Position numbers and translations under genes: made by a program. This document shows, in pieces, positions 7,430 to 17,462 of a DNA stretch of 17,646 nucleotides. The notes beneath the pieces are model-generated. The model had not been told where the DNA came from and searched no databases. It was given only the letters and a program-made list of their open reading frames with translations. The stretch lies in NCBI GenBank assembly GCA_900547835.1, contig URIJ01000020.1, forward strand, positions 1 to 17,646, in the 5' to 3' direction. Position 1 is the stretch's first letter; each line of letters opens with the position of its first letter. Source of the DNA: an uncultured Collinsella sp. (lineage in GTDB: Bacteria; Actinomycetota; Coriobacteriia; Coriobacteriales; Coriobacteriaceae).

Positions 7430-8557
7430 ATGATCAATCGCAAGGCCATCGGTTATATCACCGCTAACTACTCTTCGACCTACGGCAGCGTGCTGCTCAA
7501 GGACCGCCCCATCGCGTCCGTCCCGTTTTTGGGCCGCTACCGCCTGATCGACTTTCCGCTGTCCAACATGATGAATGCCGGCATTAAGACCGTCGGCGTC
7601 GTCATGCCGGGCAACTACCGCTCGCTGATCGACCACGTGGGCTCGGGCAAGGACTGGGGCCTGGACCGCAAGAAGGGCGGCCTGTTTATGGTGCCCGGCA
7701 ACGCGTATGGCACCACCAAGGGCGGCATGCGCTTCTTGCTGCGCGACATCATCTCCAACAAGACGCTGTTCCAGCGCTCGGACATGCCCTATGTTGTGAT
7801 GATGGGCACCAACATCATCTTTAACATGGACCTCAACACCATCATCGACGCGCACGAGAACTCCGGTGCCCAGATGACCGTGGTGTACTGCAAGGCCACG
7901 CACAACGTCGATGACGAGACCAAACTCGAAATTAACGAGAACGGCCGCCTGACGGGCGTGAGCGCCGGCGTCGTGTACGGCGACAACGCGTCCATGGACT
8001 GCTGCATCGTCAACCGCGATACCCTGCTCGAGATCATCGATCACTACCAGGCCGCCGACTATCTGGACCTGCTCGAGGCACTCCAGGGCGACTTTGGCAA
8101 CATCGACGTGTGCAGCTACGAGTACAAGGGCGAGGTCGTGGGCGTGTTTAGCGAGAAGTCGCTGTATCGCCGCAGCATGGACCTGCTCGACCAGACCGTG
8201 GCCGACCAGCTCTTCGACCCCGAGCGCCCGATCCTGACCAAGGCCCACGACGTGCCGCCTTCGCGCTACGCGACCGGCAGCCACGCCTACAACTCGATCA
8301 TCTCGGCCGGCTGCATCATCAAGGGCACCGTGCGCAACTCGATTCTGTCGCGCGGCGTTGTAGTTGAGGAAGGCGCCTCGGTGACCAACTCGATCATCAA
8401 CCAAAGCTGCATCATTAAGAGCGGCGCCCGCGTCGAGAATGCCATCCTGGACAAGAACAACGTGGTGCCCGTCAACACCGAGCTTCGCGGCACGCCCGAG
8501 AACATACTGGTGCTGGGAAAGGCTCCGTTAACTTCCGATACCACCATCGCTGGTTAA
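7430..8557 (+). CDS. glgD: GlgD-type subunit of ADP-glucose pyrophosphorylase, catalytically degenerate
   Basis: 375 residues starting at ATG 7430 with GGGGG just inside the end of glgC; the 4-base gap implies translational coupling. It is clearly a paralogue of GlgC (FLGRYRLIDFPLSNMMNAGI aligns with the GlgC substrate region) and has the same beta-helix C-terminus (NSIISAGCIIKGTVRNSILS). The catalytic parts are lost: the GGQGSRL loop is replaced by NYSSTYGS, the metal Asp of LSGDHLY is Asn (N128 in MGTNIIF), and KDVGT is replaced by FSEKS. This fits the known role of GlgD as a regulatory or stabilising partner that enhances GlgC. I expect no enzyme activity alone. Confidence 0.93.
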   Translation: MINRKAIGYITANYSSTYGSVLLKDRPIASVPFLGRYRLIDFPLSNMMNAGIKTVGVVMPGNYRSLIDHVGSGKDWGLDRKKGGLFMVPGNAYGTTKGGMRFLLRDIISNKTLFQRSDMPYVVMMGTNIIFNMDLNTIIDAHENSGAQMTVVYCKATHNVDDETKLEINENGRLTGVSAGVVYGDNASMDCCIVNRDTLLEIIDHYQAADYLDLLEALQGDFGNIDVCSYEYKGEVVGVFSEKSLYRRSMDLLDQTVADQLFDPERPILTKAHDVPPSRYATGSHAYNSIISAGCIIKGTVRNSILSRGVVVEEGASVTNSIINQSCIIKSGARVENAILDKNNVVPVNTELRGTPENILVLGKAPLTSDTTIAG

Positions 8558-8588
8558 CATTGGCGTCGCATAATCGCACGTAAACTTA

Positions 8589-8624
8589 AGAATAGCCGCC
8601 CGGTTCGCGCCTGGCGGCTATTCT
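8589..8624 (+). terminator. Strong hairpin between glgD and glgA (attenuator or processing site)
   Basis: AGAATAGCCGCC (8589-8600) and GGCGGCTATTCT (8613-8624) form a perfect 12-bp stem with a 12-base loop. It lies 31 bases after the glgD stop and 23 bases before the glgA start. Only CGAATTG follows, with no T-run, so full termination is doubtful. I favour partial termination or an mRNA segment boundary that sets GlgA below GlgC/GlgD. Confidence 0.5.
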
Positions 8625-8647
8625 CGAATTGCAACATGGGAGACAAT

Positions 8648-10954
<2,307 letters not shown>

Positions 10955-10990
10955 TACGCAGACGATTCAAAACCTCATCAAACCCTAAGC

Positions 10991-11017
10991 AAGGGGCGCT
11001 CCAACTGGGTGCCCCTT
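10991..11017 (+). terminator. Intrinsic terminator after glgA
   Basis: AAGGGGC (10991-10997) pairs with GCCCCTT (11011-11017). Further G-T and C-G pairs inside extend the stem to about 11 bp, with a loop near 11002-11006. The tail CTCTGT is only moderately T-rich. It begins 36 bases after the glgA stop and closes the glg operon. Confidence 0.7.
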
Positions 11018-11029
11018 CTCTGTAGGTAG

Positions 11030-11072
11030 TGGTAAAACGATTTTCTAGGACAACCGTTCGCCGATGGTAAAC
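11030..11072 (+). promoter_or_regulatory. Putative operator of the GH13-GH77 gene: two TGGTAAA(A)C direct repeats
   Basis: TGGTAAAAC at 11030-11038 and TGGTAAAC at 11065-11072 lie in the same orientation, 35 bases apart start to start. They begin 13 bases after the terminator stem. The first is followed by GATTTTCTA, which can be read as a degenerate opposite half-site around a central CG. The same words occupy the glgB/HAD control region. Confidence 0.5.
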
Positions 11073-11080
11073 GGATGTTG

Positions 11081-11110
11081 TTTATACAGCCTGTGTACAA
11101 CAGATATACT
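11081..11110 (+). promoter_or_regulatory. Candidate sigma-70-type promoter of the GH13-GH77 gene
   Basis: TATACT at 11105-11110 matches a -10 at 5 of 6 positions. TTTATA (11081-11086) is a weak -35 at 18-base spacing. The start would fall near 11117, giving a leader of about 55 bases. The TGGTAAA(A)C words sit just upstream of and near the -35. An imperfect inverted repeat, TATACAG / CTGTGTA (11083-11089 and 11091-11097), overlaps the spacer and might be another protein site. Confidence 0.4.
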
Positions 11111-11171
11111 TACATCCTGTGCGTAAAGCCCATGGCCAGCATGCCATGATTCTATTGAACTGGACCGTACT

Positions 11172-14100
11172 ATGAGATTGATACACAACAGCCGTCTGCC
11201 GCAGTTTCGCACTCCGTTTGGCGCTGTGACCACAGGAACTACCCTTTCGCTCTCCGTGATTCTGGAGGATGCCGATCCCGCGCAGGCAATGCTTACGCTC
11301 CGCACCTGGGTCGATGAGATCGGTGAGTCTCGGTATCCCATGACGCACGAGGGCGACGGCATCTTTACCGCCGAGCTGGAGTGCGCCGAGCCCTGTCTTA
11401 TCTGGTACAGCTTTATCTGCAATATCGAGGGCCAGCCCGAGGTTCGCCTGGGCGCACCACAGGGCCGCACCGGCGGCGAAGGTATAACCTACGATTACGC
11501 CGAGGTGCCGTCATTCCAGGTCACTGTCTACAAGCACCGCGAAGTTCGTCCCGAGTGGTACGAGCGCGGCATGGTCTATCAGATCTTCCCCGATCGCTAT
11601 GCCCGCGACGAGCACTGGCGCGAGCGCACAATGGCCCAACTCGAAAAACCGCGCAACGGCATTCAGCGCCGGATGGTCGAGGACTGGAACGAGCCGCCCG
11701 TGTACGAGCGCGCCGAGGACGGCTCCATCAAGACCTGGGACTTCTACGGCGGCTCGCTCAAGGGCATCCAGGAAGACCTGCCCCGTATCGCCGAGCTGGG
11801 CTTTACGGCCATCTACCTCAACCCTATCTTTGAAGCCGCGAGCAACCACCGCTACGACACGGCCGACTACACCAAGATCGACCCGATCCTGGGCACCGAG
11901 CAGGACTTTACCGAGCTATGCGAGGCGGCTGAGAAGCTGGGCATTTCCATCATTCTAGACGGTGTGTTCAACCACACGGGCGACGATTCTATCTACTTCA
12001 ACCGCTACGGCAACTACCCCGGCGTGGGCGCGTGGCAGAGCGAGGATTCGCCGTGGCGCGATGCGTTTTGCTTCCACGAGGACGGCTCGTACGACTGCTG
12101 GTGGGGCGTGGGCAACATGCCCGCCATCAACGAGAAATCCGAGCTGGTGCGCGAGAAGCTCCTGGGCAAGGACGGCGTCATCCGCAAATGGCTGCGCGCC
12201 GGTGCCCATGGCTGGCGCCTGGACGTGGCCGACGAGCTCTCCGACGACTTCTTGGCCGAGATCAAGAAGGCCGTGCTCGCCGAAAAGCCCGATGCACTGT
12301 TGCTCGGCGAGGTCTGGGAAGACGCCTCCAACAAGATCAGCTACGGCCATCTGCGTCGTTATCTGCAAGGCTCCGAGCTCGACTCGGCCATGGATTACCC
12401 CTTCCGCGACATGGTCATCGGCTTTTTGATGGGCTACAAAAACGCCTACCAAGCTGCCGAGGATATCGAGACCCTGCGCGAGAACTATCCGCGTGAGGCC
12501 CTGTCTTGCGCGCTCAACCTGCTGTCGAGCCACGACCGTCCGCGCATCATCTCGGTGCTCGGCGGCGGCCCCGACGAGTCACAGCTGCCCGAGTGCGAGC
12601 GCAGCAAGTGGCGCCTGGACGAGAACGCGATGGCCAAAAGCCGTTTTTGGCTCGCGACGCTCATGCAGATGACGTTCCCGGGCGTTCCCTCAATCTATTA
12701 CGGTGACGAGTACGGCTTGGAGGGTCTCACCGATCCGGGCAATCGCCGCACCATGCCGACCAAGGAAAACCTGCACGACTTCGATACGTTCGCAATCGTC
12801 AAGAATGCCTCGGCCGTGCGCCGCGCGCTACCGTTTATGATCGATGGCGAGATCAAGGCCTTCGCGCTCAATGATGAGGTGCTGGCATACAACCGCACGG
12901 GCAAGGATGGCGAGTCCGCGACGGTTATCATCAACCGCAGCCTGCGCAACTCGCATCGTGTGACCATTCCGGCACTCGGCGAATGTGCGAGCGATGTAAT
13001 CAGCGGTCACGAGTGCGAGATTCACAACGGCACAGTCACGCTCGATCTGTATCCGCTGGGCTCGTCGATCATCTATCACCATGCCGAGCAGCGCCTGCAG
13101 GAGCCGCTCGATCACGGTGCGGGTGTTGTGTGCCATATCACATCGGTGCCGACCGACGACGGCAAGCCCGGTACGATCGGCGCGCCCACGCGTCGCTTTA
13201 TCGACCATCTGGCCGCCATGGGCATGCGCTACTGGCAGGTTCTCCCCGTCAACCCCACGGACTTCTTCTGCTCCCCTTACGCCGGTCCTTCGGCCTTTGC
13301 AGGCAATATCGACCTGCTGCCCGAAAGCCACGAGGAGCTGGCCGCCGACTTTGAGACCTGGAAGGCCCGCGGAGGCGAGGATGCCGATCCGCTGTACACC
13401 GCGTTTAAGCATCGCAATGCCGATTGGCTCGAGAAATACTGCGTCTACATGGCCGTTAAGAAGTACTTTGAGGGCGAGTCGCGCCACGATTGGCCGGCGG
13501 ATGTCGGGCGCTACAACGAGCACCTGATTGACGACAAGCGTTTCCACGACGAGGCAGAGCTGCAGGCGTACATGCAGTACCGCTTTGACCTAGCCTGGTG
13601 CGAGCTCATGAACTACGCGCACAAGAAGGGCATCGAGGTCATCGGCGATATCCCGATGTATGTCTCGGACGATTCGGCCGATGCATGGAGCGAGCCCGAG
13701 AACTTCTGGCTGTCCGATACCGGTAAGGCAATCGAGATCTCCGGTGCGCCGCCTGATAACTTTGCGCCCGAGGGCCAGGTGTGGGGCAACCCAACGTTCC
13801 GCTGGGACCACATGAAGCAGAACGGCTATAGCTGGTGGATGGATCGCCTACGTCGTGCGTTTTCGCTCTACGACCGCGTGCGCCTGGATCACTTCCTGGG
13901 ATTCCACAGCTATTTCAGCATTCCCGCGGGCAAGGCATGCGCCGACGGGCGTTGGCTGGCAGGACCGGGCAAAGACCTGTTCCAGACCGCCTATGACGAG
14001 CTGGGTCCGCTCAACTTTATCGCCGAGGACCTGGGCTATTTGACGCCCGGTGTTCGCGCCATGGCTTCGACCTGCGGCTTCCCCGGCATGGACGTGCTGG

Positions 14101-14462
14101 AGTTTAGCGACTACGACGTTCGCTGCGGTGTGCATCCCACGCCCGGCAAGATTCTGTACACCTCGACGCACGATACGTCGACATTGGCCGGTTGGAGCAC
14201 GCGTTCCTTTGCGGGCGGCGATGAACCGAGCGGTGTTGAGGTGGCGGCCAAGCTGATGAGCGACGCGCTGGCGAGCGACGCTCCCCTGGTGATGATGCCG
14301 CTGCAGGATATCCTGGGGCTTGGCGACGACGCGCGCATGAACGTTCCGGGCGTGGCCACGGGCAACTGGACCTGGCAGGCTGACGAGGCGGACATTGCAG
14401 CCGCCGAGAACAAAACCGCACAGCTCCTGCGCAACAACCATAGATTCTGGGGCGAAGCGTGA
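11172..14462 (+). CDS. Bifunctional GH13 glucan hydrolase/debranching domain fused to GH77 4-alpha-glucanotransferase
   Basis: A single 1096-residue frame carries two complete glucan enzymes and no signal peptide, so it is probably cytoplasmic. Residues 1-125 look like an N-terminal beta-sandwich of the neopullulanase/GlgX kind. The GH13 barrel starts at MVYQIFPDRYARD and has region I LDGVFNHTG, nucleophile D351 (WRLDVADE), acid/base E380 (LLGEVWEDA) and D455 (SSHDRPR). From about residue 649 the GH77 part begins (RYWQVLPVNPTDFFCSPYAG); nucleophile D906 (RLDHFLGF), acid/base E952 (FIAEDLGYLTPGV) and D1001 (STHDTSTLAGW) are present. Its 448 residues are slightly short for MalQ. The likely role is to trim or debranch glycogen products and disproportionate short maltodextrins into chains GlgP can use. 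The exact GH13 specificity is uncertain. ATG 11172 has only a weak GGA site. Confidence 0.92.
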   Translation: MRLIHNSRLPQFRTPFGAVTTGTTLSLSVILEDADPAQAMLTLRTWVDEIGESRYPMTHEGDGIFTAELECAEPCLIWYSFICNIEGQPEVRLGAPQGRTGGEGITYDYAEVPSFQVTVYKHREVRPEWYERGMVYQIFPDRYARDEHWRERTMAQLEKPRNGIQRRMVEDWNEPPVYERAEDGSIKTWDFYGGSLKGIQEDLPRIAELGFTAIYLNPIFEAASNHRYDTADYTKIDPILGTEQDFTELCEAAEKLGISIILDGVFNHTGDDSIYFNRYGNYPGVGAWQSEDSPWRDAFCFHEDGSYDCWWGVGNMPAINEKSELVREKLLGKDGVIRKWLRAGAHGWRLDVADELSDDFLAEIKKAVLAEKPDALLLGEVWEDASNKISYGHLRRYLQGSELDSAMDYPFRDMVIGFLMGYKNAYQAAEDIETLRENYPREALSCALNLLSSHDRPRIISVLGGGPDESQLPECERSKWRLDENAMAKSRFWLATLMQMTFPGVPSIYYGDEYGLEGLTDPGNRRTMPTKENLHDFDTFAIVKNASAVRRALPFMIDGEIKAFALNDEVLAYNRTGKDGESATVIINRSLRNSHRVTIPALGECASDVISGHECEIHNGTVTLDLYPLGSSIIYHHAEQRLQEPLDHGAGVVCHITSVPTDDGKPGTIGAPTRRFIDHLAAMGMRYWQVLPVNPTDFFCSPYAGPSAFAGNIDLLPESHEELAADFETWKARGGEDADPLYTAFKHRNADWLEKYCVYMAVKKYFEGESRHDWPADVGRYNEHLIDDKRFHDEAELQAYMQYRFDLAWCELMNYAHKKGIEVIGDIPMYVSDDSADAWSEPENFWLSDTGKAIEISGAPPDNFAPEGQVWGNPTFRWDHMKQNGYSWWMDRLRRAFSLYDRVRLDHFLGFHSYFSIPAGKACADGRWLAGPGKDLFQTAYDELGPLNFIAEDLGYLTPGVRAMASTCGFPGMDVLEFSDYDVRCGVHPTPGKILYTSTHDTSTLAGWSTRSFAGGDEPSGVEVAAKLMSDALASDAPLVMMPLQDILGLGDDARMNVPGVATGNWTWQADEADIAAAENKTAQLLRNNHRFWGEA

Positions 14463-14506
14463 TAAAACCCCCGATATAGGGTACAGTTACAGACGTTTGA
14501 ATTTTT

Positions 14507-14530
14507 GCGGGCAGAGTAATCTGCCCGCTT
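14507..14530 (+). terminator. Terminator hairpin after the GH13-GH77 gene
   Basis: GCGGGCAGA (14507-14515), tetraloop GTAA, TCTGCCCGC (14520-14528) is a perfect 9-bp stem followed by TT and then GTGC. A run of T precedes the stem. It lies 44 bases after the stop and 20 bases before the FmdB-like start, so some transcription may read into the next gene. Confidence 0.65.
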
Positions 14531-14550
14531 TGTGCTGAAAAGGAAGTATT

Positions 14551-14787
14551 ATGGCGCGCTACGATTACAAGTGCTCGAGCTGCGGCAACGTGTTTGAGGT
14601 TGAGCATCCCATGTCCGAGACTCCCGAGGTCGTGTGCCCGAGCTGCGGTGCCCCGGCGGCCAAGACGTTCTCGGCTAGCGGCATCAAGTTTGAGGGCAGC
14701 GGCTTCTACAACACCGACCAGCGAAGCGGCGGCTCCAGCACCAGCGCCACCAGCGGCTGCTGCGCCAACTGCCCGCACAGCCACTAG
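14551..14787 (+). CDS. FmdB-family zinc-ribbon protein
   Basis: 78 residues; ATG 14551 has an AGGAAG site. It begins MARYDYKCSSCG and has two CxxC knuckles (C8/C11 and C29/C32), the FmdB/CxxC_CxxC_SSSS regulatory-ribbon pattern, followed by the family's GIKFEGSGFYNTD. The fold should bind one zinc. Members are small proteins of unclear role; the first was linked to amidase/formamidase regulation, so a function is not assigned. The C-terminus is Ser/Gly rich and ends in C70, C71, C74, H76 and H78, which could bind another metal. It stands between two terminator-like hairpins, so it may be monocistronic or fed by read-through from the glucan gene. Confidence 0.85.
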   Translation: MARYDYKCSSCGNVFEVEHPMSETPEVVCPSCGAPAAKTFSASGIKFEGSGFYNTDQRSGGSSTSATSGCCANCPHSH

Positions 14788-14792
14788 AAACC

Positions 14793-14833
14793 AATCAGCC
14801 CCGCGACCGACACCAATCGCGGGGCTGATTCTT
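14793..14833 (+). terminator. Strong terminator after the FmdB-like gene
   Basis: AATCAGCCCCGCGA (14793-14806) and TCGCGGGGCTGATT (14817-14830) form a perfect 14-bp stem with a 10-base loop. The right arm ends in TT and is followed by CTTT. It begins 5 bases after the stop codon. It separates the plus-strand genes from the convergent rsmB gene. Confidence 0.8.
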
Positions 14834-14854
14834 TAGCTGCCCAGGTTCCTTATG

Positions 14855-14921
14855 AGTTGCGGTGAAATAAGGACTGTTTGGCGGGCAGAAGCCGCTATTC
14901 AATCCCTATTTCACCGCAACT
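14855..14921. repeat. Long palindrome between the FmdB-like gene and rsmB
   Basis: Perfect 15-bp arms, AGTTGCGGTGAAATA (14855-14869) and its complement (14907-14921), flank a 37-base interior. Pairing continues inward to 22 bp with two mismatches. On the minus strand it begins 6 bases after the rsmB stop. It may be an extragenic palindromic or MITE-like repeat, or the rsmB terminator; no T-run follows the stem on either strand. The rest of the 140-base gap holds only the 14793 terminator. Confidence 0.7.
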
Positions 14922-14927
14922 TAGTCG

Positions 14928-16328
14928 TTACTTGTGGACCAGGCGGGCGCAGAAGTGGCCGTCGTAGGAATCGGCGTTTACCGGCACGCTTTGGAAGAGG
15001 CCTCGATCGTTCTGGCGTACGGAAACGAGCTTCTTGGCCTGATCGAACTCGGGGAGTTGCAGAATCTGTGCTTCGGAGAGCGGCGCCACGCTAAAGCCGG
15101 CGCCCTCGGGAGAGTTCAGGAAAGCATCCACCACCTGCGTGTTCTCTTCGTCAAAGACCGAACAGGTAGCGTAGATAAGCTCACCGCCGGCAGCCACGCG
15201 CGCGGCGGCCTCTTTGAGCATCGTGAGCTGCAGCTTGGGCAGCTCAGTCGTAACGTCCTTCTCGGTCAGGCGCCACGGAATCTCGGGATGACGACGCATA
15301 GTTCCGGTGCCCGAGCATGGGGCATCAATAAACACCGTATCGAAAAGAACGGGTTTACCAAGCATCGCATCGAACGACGTGAGGACCACATCGAGCTCGC
15401 ACGCATCGCCCGAGACCGTGCGAACACCCGTAATACCCGCTTTATGCAGGCGCGCGAGATTCTGGTCGCACTTGCGGTCGTGCAAATCGAGTGCAGTATG
15501 CTGGCGGTCGTAGCCGGCACGCTTGGCCTGGCACATCATCACATAGGTCTTGGTGCCACGACAGGCGCCAATCTCCAGGCAACGCCCGGGACGGGTCGCC
15601 ACGGTAGCGATGAGCTGGGCATTAAGGTCCGAGGCCACGGCAGCCGCGCGCTCAAACACACCCGACGCAACCGTGGCCTGCGCATCGACCGGCGCATGGC
15701 AACCCGGGAACACAGGCGCAACAAGCTGCGAAATGTACGGATCAGGTTTGGTTGCAAAGGCATTTTCGTGCAGAGCGAGCGGCGCGGGCGCCAGATTGCC
15801 GGCAAAGTTGAGCGCGCCCTCGGGCGTATCGAACGAGGCCATAATACGAGCGCACAGCCAGCGAGGAAGACCCATCAAACGAGACAGGCGAACCAAACGA
15901 CGCTCGGACTCATCCACGTCAGATGCCGTGGCAAAGCCCTCAACGTTGTCCGCGACCTTGTGCAGCACCGCGTTAGCCAGGCCCGCGGCAGACTTAGCAC
16001 CGCTACGAACCAGCTCAACACCCTGGCTCACGGCAACGCGACCCGGGGTATGCAGGTAGAGCATCTCGAAGGCCGAGATGCGAAGCGCCATGCGAACGCG
16101 CGGCGCGACCTTTTTGGGCTTATCGAGGAACTGATCGAGCAGCTCGTCCAAAATACCCTGCGTGGCGGCTACACCCAGCGCCAAGCGGGCGGCAAAAGCG
16201 GAATCGCGCTGGTCAATAGCCTTGGCCGATGCGCGAGAGGACAGCACGTCGCGCGCATACATGCCGCGGCGATCGGCCTCCATCAGCACATCGAGCGCAA
16301 GCTTGCGCGCGGGAGACAGCTTGCTCAT
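14928..16328 (-). CDS. rsmB: 16S rRNA (cytosine-C5) methyltransferase, RsmB family
   Basis: 466 residues. It methylates C5 of a cytosine in 16S rRNA (C967 in E. coli) using S-adenosylmethionine. The start is ATG 16328-16326, which overlaps the fmt stop as ATGA; in-frame codons further up lie inside fmt. Residues 1-140 resemble the NusB-like RNA-binding domain (ARKLALDVLMEADRRGMYARDV). The methyltransferase domain shows SAM motif I as CLEIGACRGTKT (family CAAPGGKT), then DTVFIDAPCSGTGTMRRHPE with C338, and LIYATCSVFDEEN with C389, the two-Cys arrangement of this class. It ends SYDGHFCARLVHK, like DGFFxA+L in relatives. The altered motif I is odd but keeps Gly and Lys. It is translationally coupled to fmt, a common bacterial pairing. 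Confidence 0.92.
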   Translation of the reverse strand: MSKLSPARKLALDVLMEADRRGMYARDVLSSRASAKAIDQRDSAFAARLALGVAATQGILDELLDQFLDKPKKVAPRVRMALRISAFEMLYLHTPGRVAVSQGVELVRSGAKSAAGLANAVLHKVADNVEGFATASDVDESERRLVRLSRLMGLPRWLCARIMASFDTPEGALNFAGNLAPAPLALHENAFATKPDPYISQLVAPVFPGCHAPVDAQATVASGVFERAAAVASDLNAQLIATVATRPGRCLEIGACRGTKTYVMMCQAKRAGYDRQHTALDLHDRKCDQNLARLHKAGITGVRTVSGDACELDVVLTSFDAMLGKPVLFDTVFIDAPCSGTGTMRRHPEIPWRLTEKDVTTELPKLQLTMLKEAAARVAAGGELIYATCSVFDEENTQVVDAFLNSPEGAGFSVAPLSEAQILQLPEFDQAKKLVSVRQNDRGLFQSVPVNADSYDGHFCARLVHK

Positions 16329-17245
16329 GACAAAACACCCCACGAAAGATCGGCACCCTGCAGGCCAGCAGCCCAAGCAGAAGCAGCCATGGCGCGCTTG
16401 CCATCGGGCTTAACCTCGAGCAGCTCAACCGCACCGTCGGAAAGGCCCAGGTAAACACGCTTAGCCTTAACAAGCACCTGGCCCTCGCCAAGCGACACAT
16501 CAGCCGGCGCAGCATCGAGCACGCGCACGGTCTTGCCGGCAATCACGCAACGAGCAGGCGCGGTATCGGACGAGGCCAGCACATGACGCACGCAATCAAG
16601 CGCCGCCATGTGCGGATCCAGGCGCATCTCCTGCTTGGAAATCTTGGCAGCATGGGTAACGAGCGACTCATCCTGCTCATTCCAAACAGCGGTGCCGTCA
16701 GCAAGCAAAGGAAGCGTATCGGCAAGCAGTTTACCGCCCAGCTCGCCAAGCTCCGTAGTCAGCGCCTCGGCATGCTTACCGGCAACCGAGGTTGAGGCCT
16801 GCGCACAATAGGCGCCGGTATCCACGCCATGCCCAATGCGCATAATAGAAACGCCAGCAACCTCATCACCAGCGAGAATCGCACGCTGAATAGGAGCAGC
16901 CCCACGCCAACGAGGCAGCAAGGACGCATGAACATTCACAATACCAAGCGGCGCCATATGCAGCACCTCATCCGGCAAAATGCAACCATAAGCAGCCACA
17001 CAGAAAATATCGGCCTGGGCAGCCCGGAGCGCCTCAATAACCTCCGGCGTCATACGATTAGCTTCAATAACCGGCAACCCCAGCTCAAGCGACTTAGCCT
17101 TAACAGGAGACGGCTCTAGCTTCTTACCTCGCCCACGAACAGCATCGGGACGAGTAATAACGAGCGCAACCTCATTCCCAGCCTCAACAAGCGAAGTCAA
17201 AGAAGGCACAGCAAAATCAGGCGTACCCATAAACACAATACGCAT
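16325..17245 (-). CDS. fmt: Methionyl-tRNA formyltransferase
   Basis: 306 residues, the usual length. It formylates Met on initiator tRNA with 10-formyl-tetrahydrofolate, allowing bacterial translation initiation. ATG 17245-17243 has AGGAGA 9 bases upstream. It begins MRIVFMGTPDFAVPSL, typical of Fmt, with GRGKKLEPSPVK following near residue 38. The active-site residues are N104 and H106 in VNVHASLLPRWRGAAPIQ, and D142 in IGHGVDTG. The C-terminal RNA-binding domain starts near residue 207. The stop overlaps the rsmB start by 4 bases, so the two are co-translated. Upstream, 330 bases separate it from the probable def gene, so it may have its own promoter. Confidence 0.96.
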   Translation of the reverse strand: MRIVFMGTPDFAVPSLTSLVEAGNEVALVITRPDAVRGRGKKLEPSPVKAKSLELGLPVIEANRMTPEVIEALRAAQADIFCVAAYGCILPDEVLHMAPLGIVNVHASLLPRWRGAAPIQRAILAGDEVAGVSIMRIGHGVDTGAYCAQASTSVAGKHAEALTTELGELGGKLLADTLPLLADGTAVWNEQDESLVTHAAKISKQEMRLDPHMAALDCVRHVLASSDTAPARCVIAGKTVRVLDAAPADVSLGEGQVLVKAKRVYLGLSDGAVELLEVKPDGKRAMAASAWAAGLQGADLSWGVLS

Positions 17246-17462
17246 AAAAGTTAGTCTCCTCTCAATAACGAGCCGAGACGGCTACAAAAAAGCGTTCCTG
17301 GTCGCAAGCGCGCCCAGCCGCAAGAATAGTTCAACAGAAACAAATATACCCAAAAACAAAGAAAGAGCCGCATAAAAGCAGCCCTCCCAAGAAAGCACCT
17401 ATCAGCGAAGACGCCCCTCCCTGGCCCGACGGCACCCGGGCGAAACGAAGAGCGACAACGTA
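17246..17462 (-). promoter_or_regulatory. Non-coding region upstream of fmt
   Basis: This 217-base stretch contains the fmt ribosome site (AGGAGA near 17258) and AT-rich DNA. Read on the minus strand it has TATATT near 17345 as a possible -10, but I find no convincing -35. A T6 run (minus strand, about 17289-17284) follows only a weak stem. I see no supportable gene here; a 34-codon hydrophobic frame (17435-17331) lacks a ribosome site. Confidence 0.4.

Noticed and set aside
11045..11470. 141-codon minus-strand frame over the GH13-GH77 promoter and start
   Set aside because: It crosses the operator, the promoter and the start of a confident gene on the other strand; no ribosome site or domain was seen.
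14934..16454. 506-codon plus-strand open frame opposite rsmB
   Set aside because: It is antisense to a clearly recognised gene, shows no domain, and long mirror frames are expected in GC-rich coding DNA.
17331..17435. 34-codon hydrophobic minus-strand frame (possible small membrane protein)
   Set aside because: It has a GTG start without a ribosome site, lies in a leader region, and nothing supports translation.
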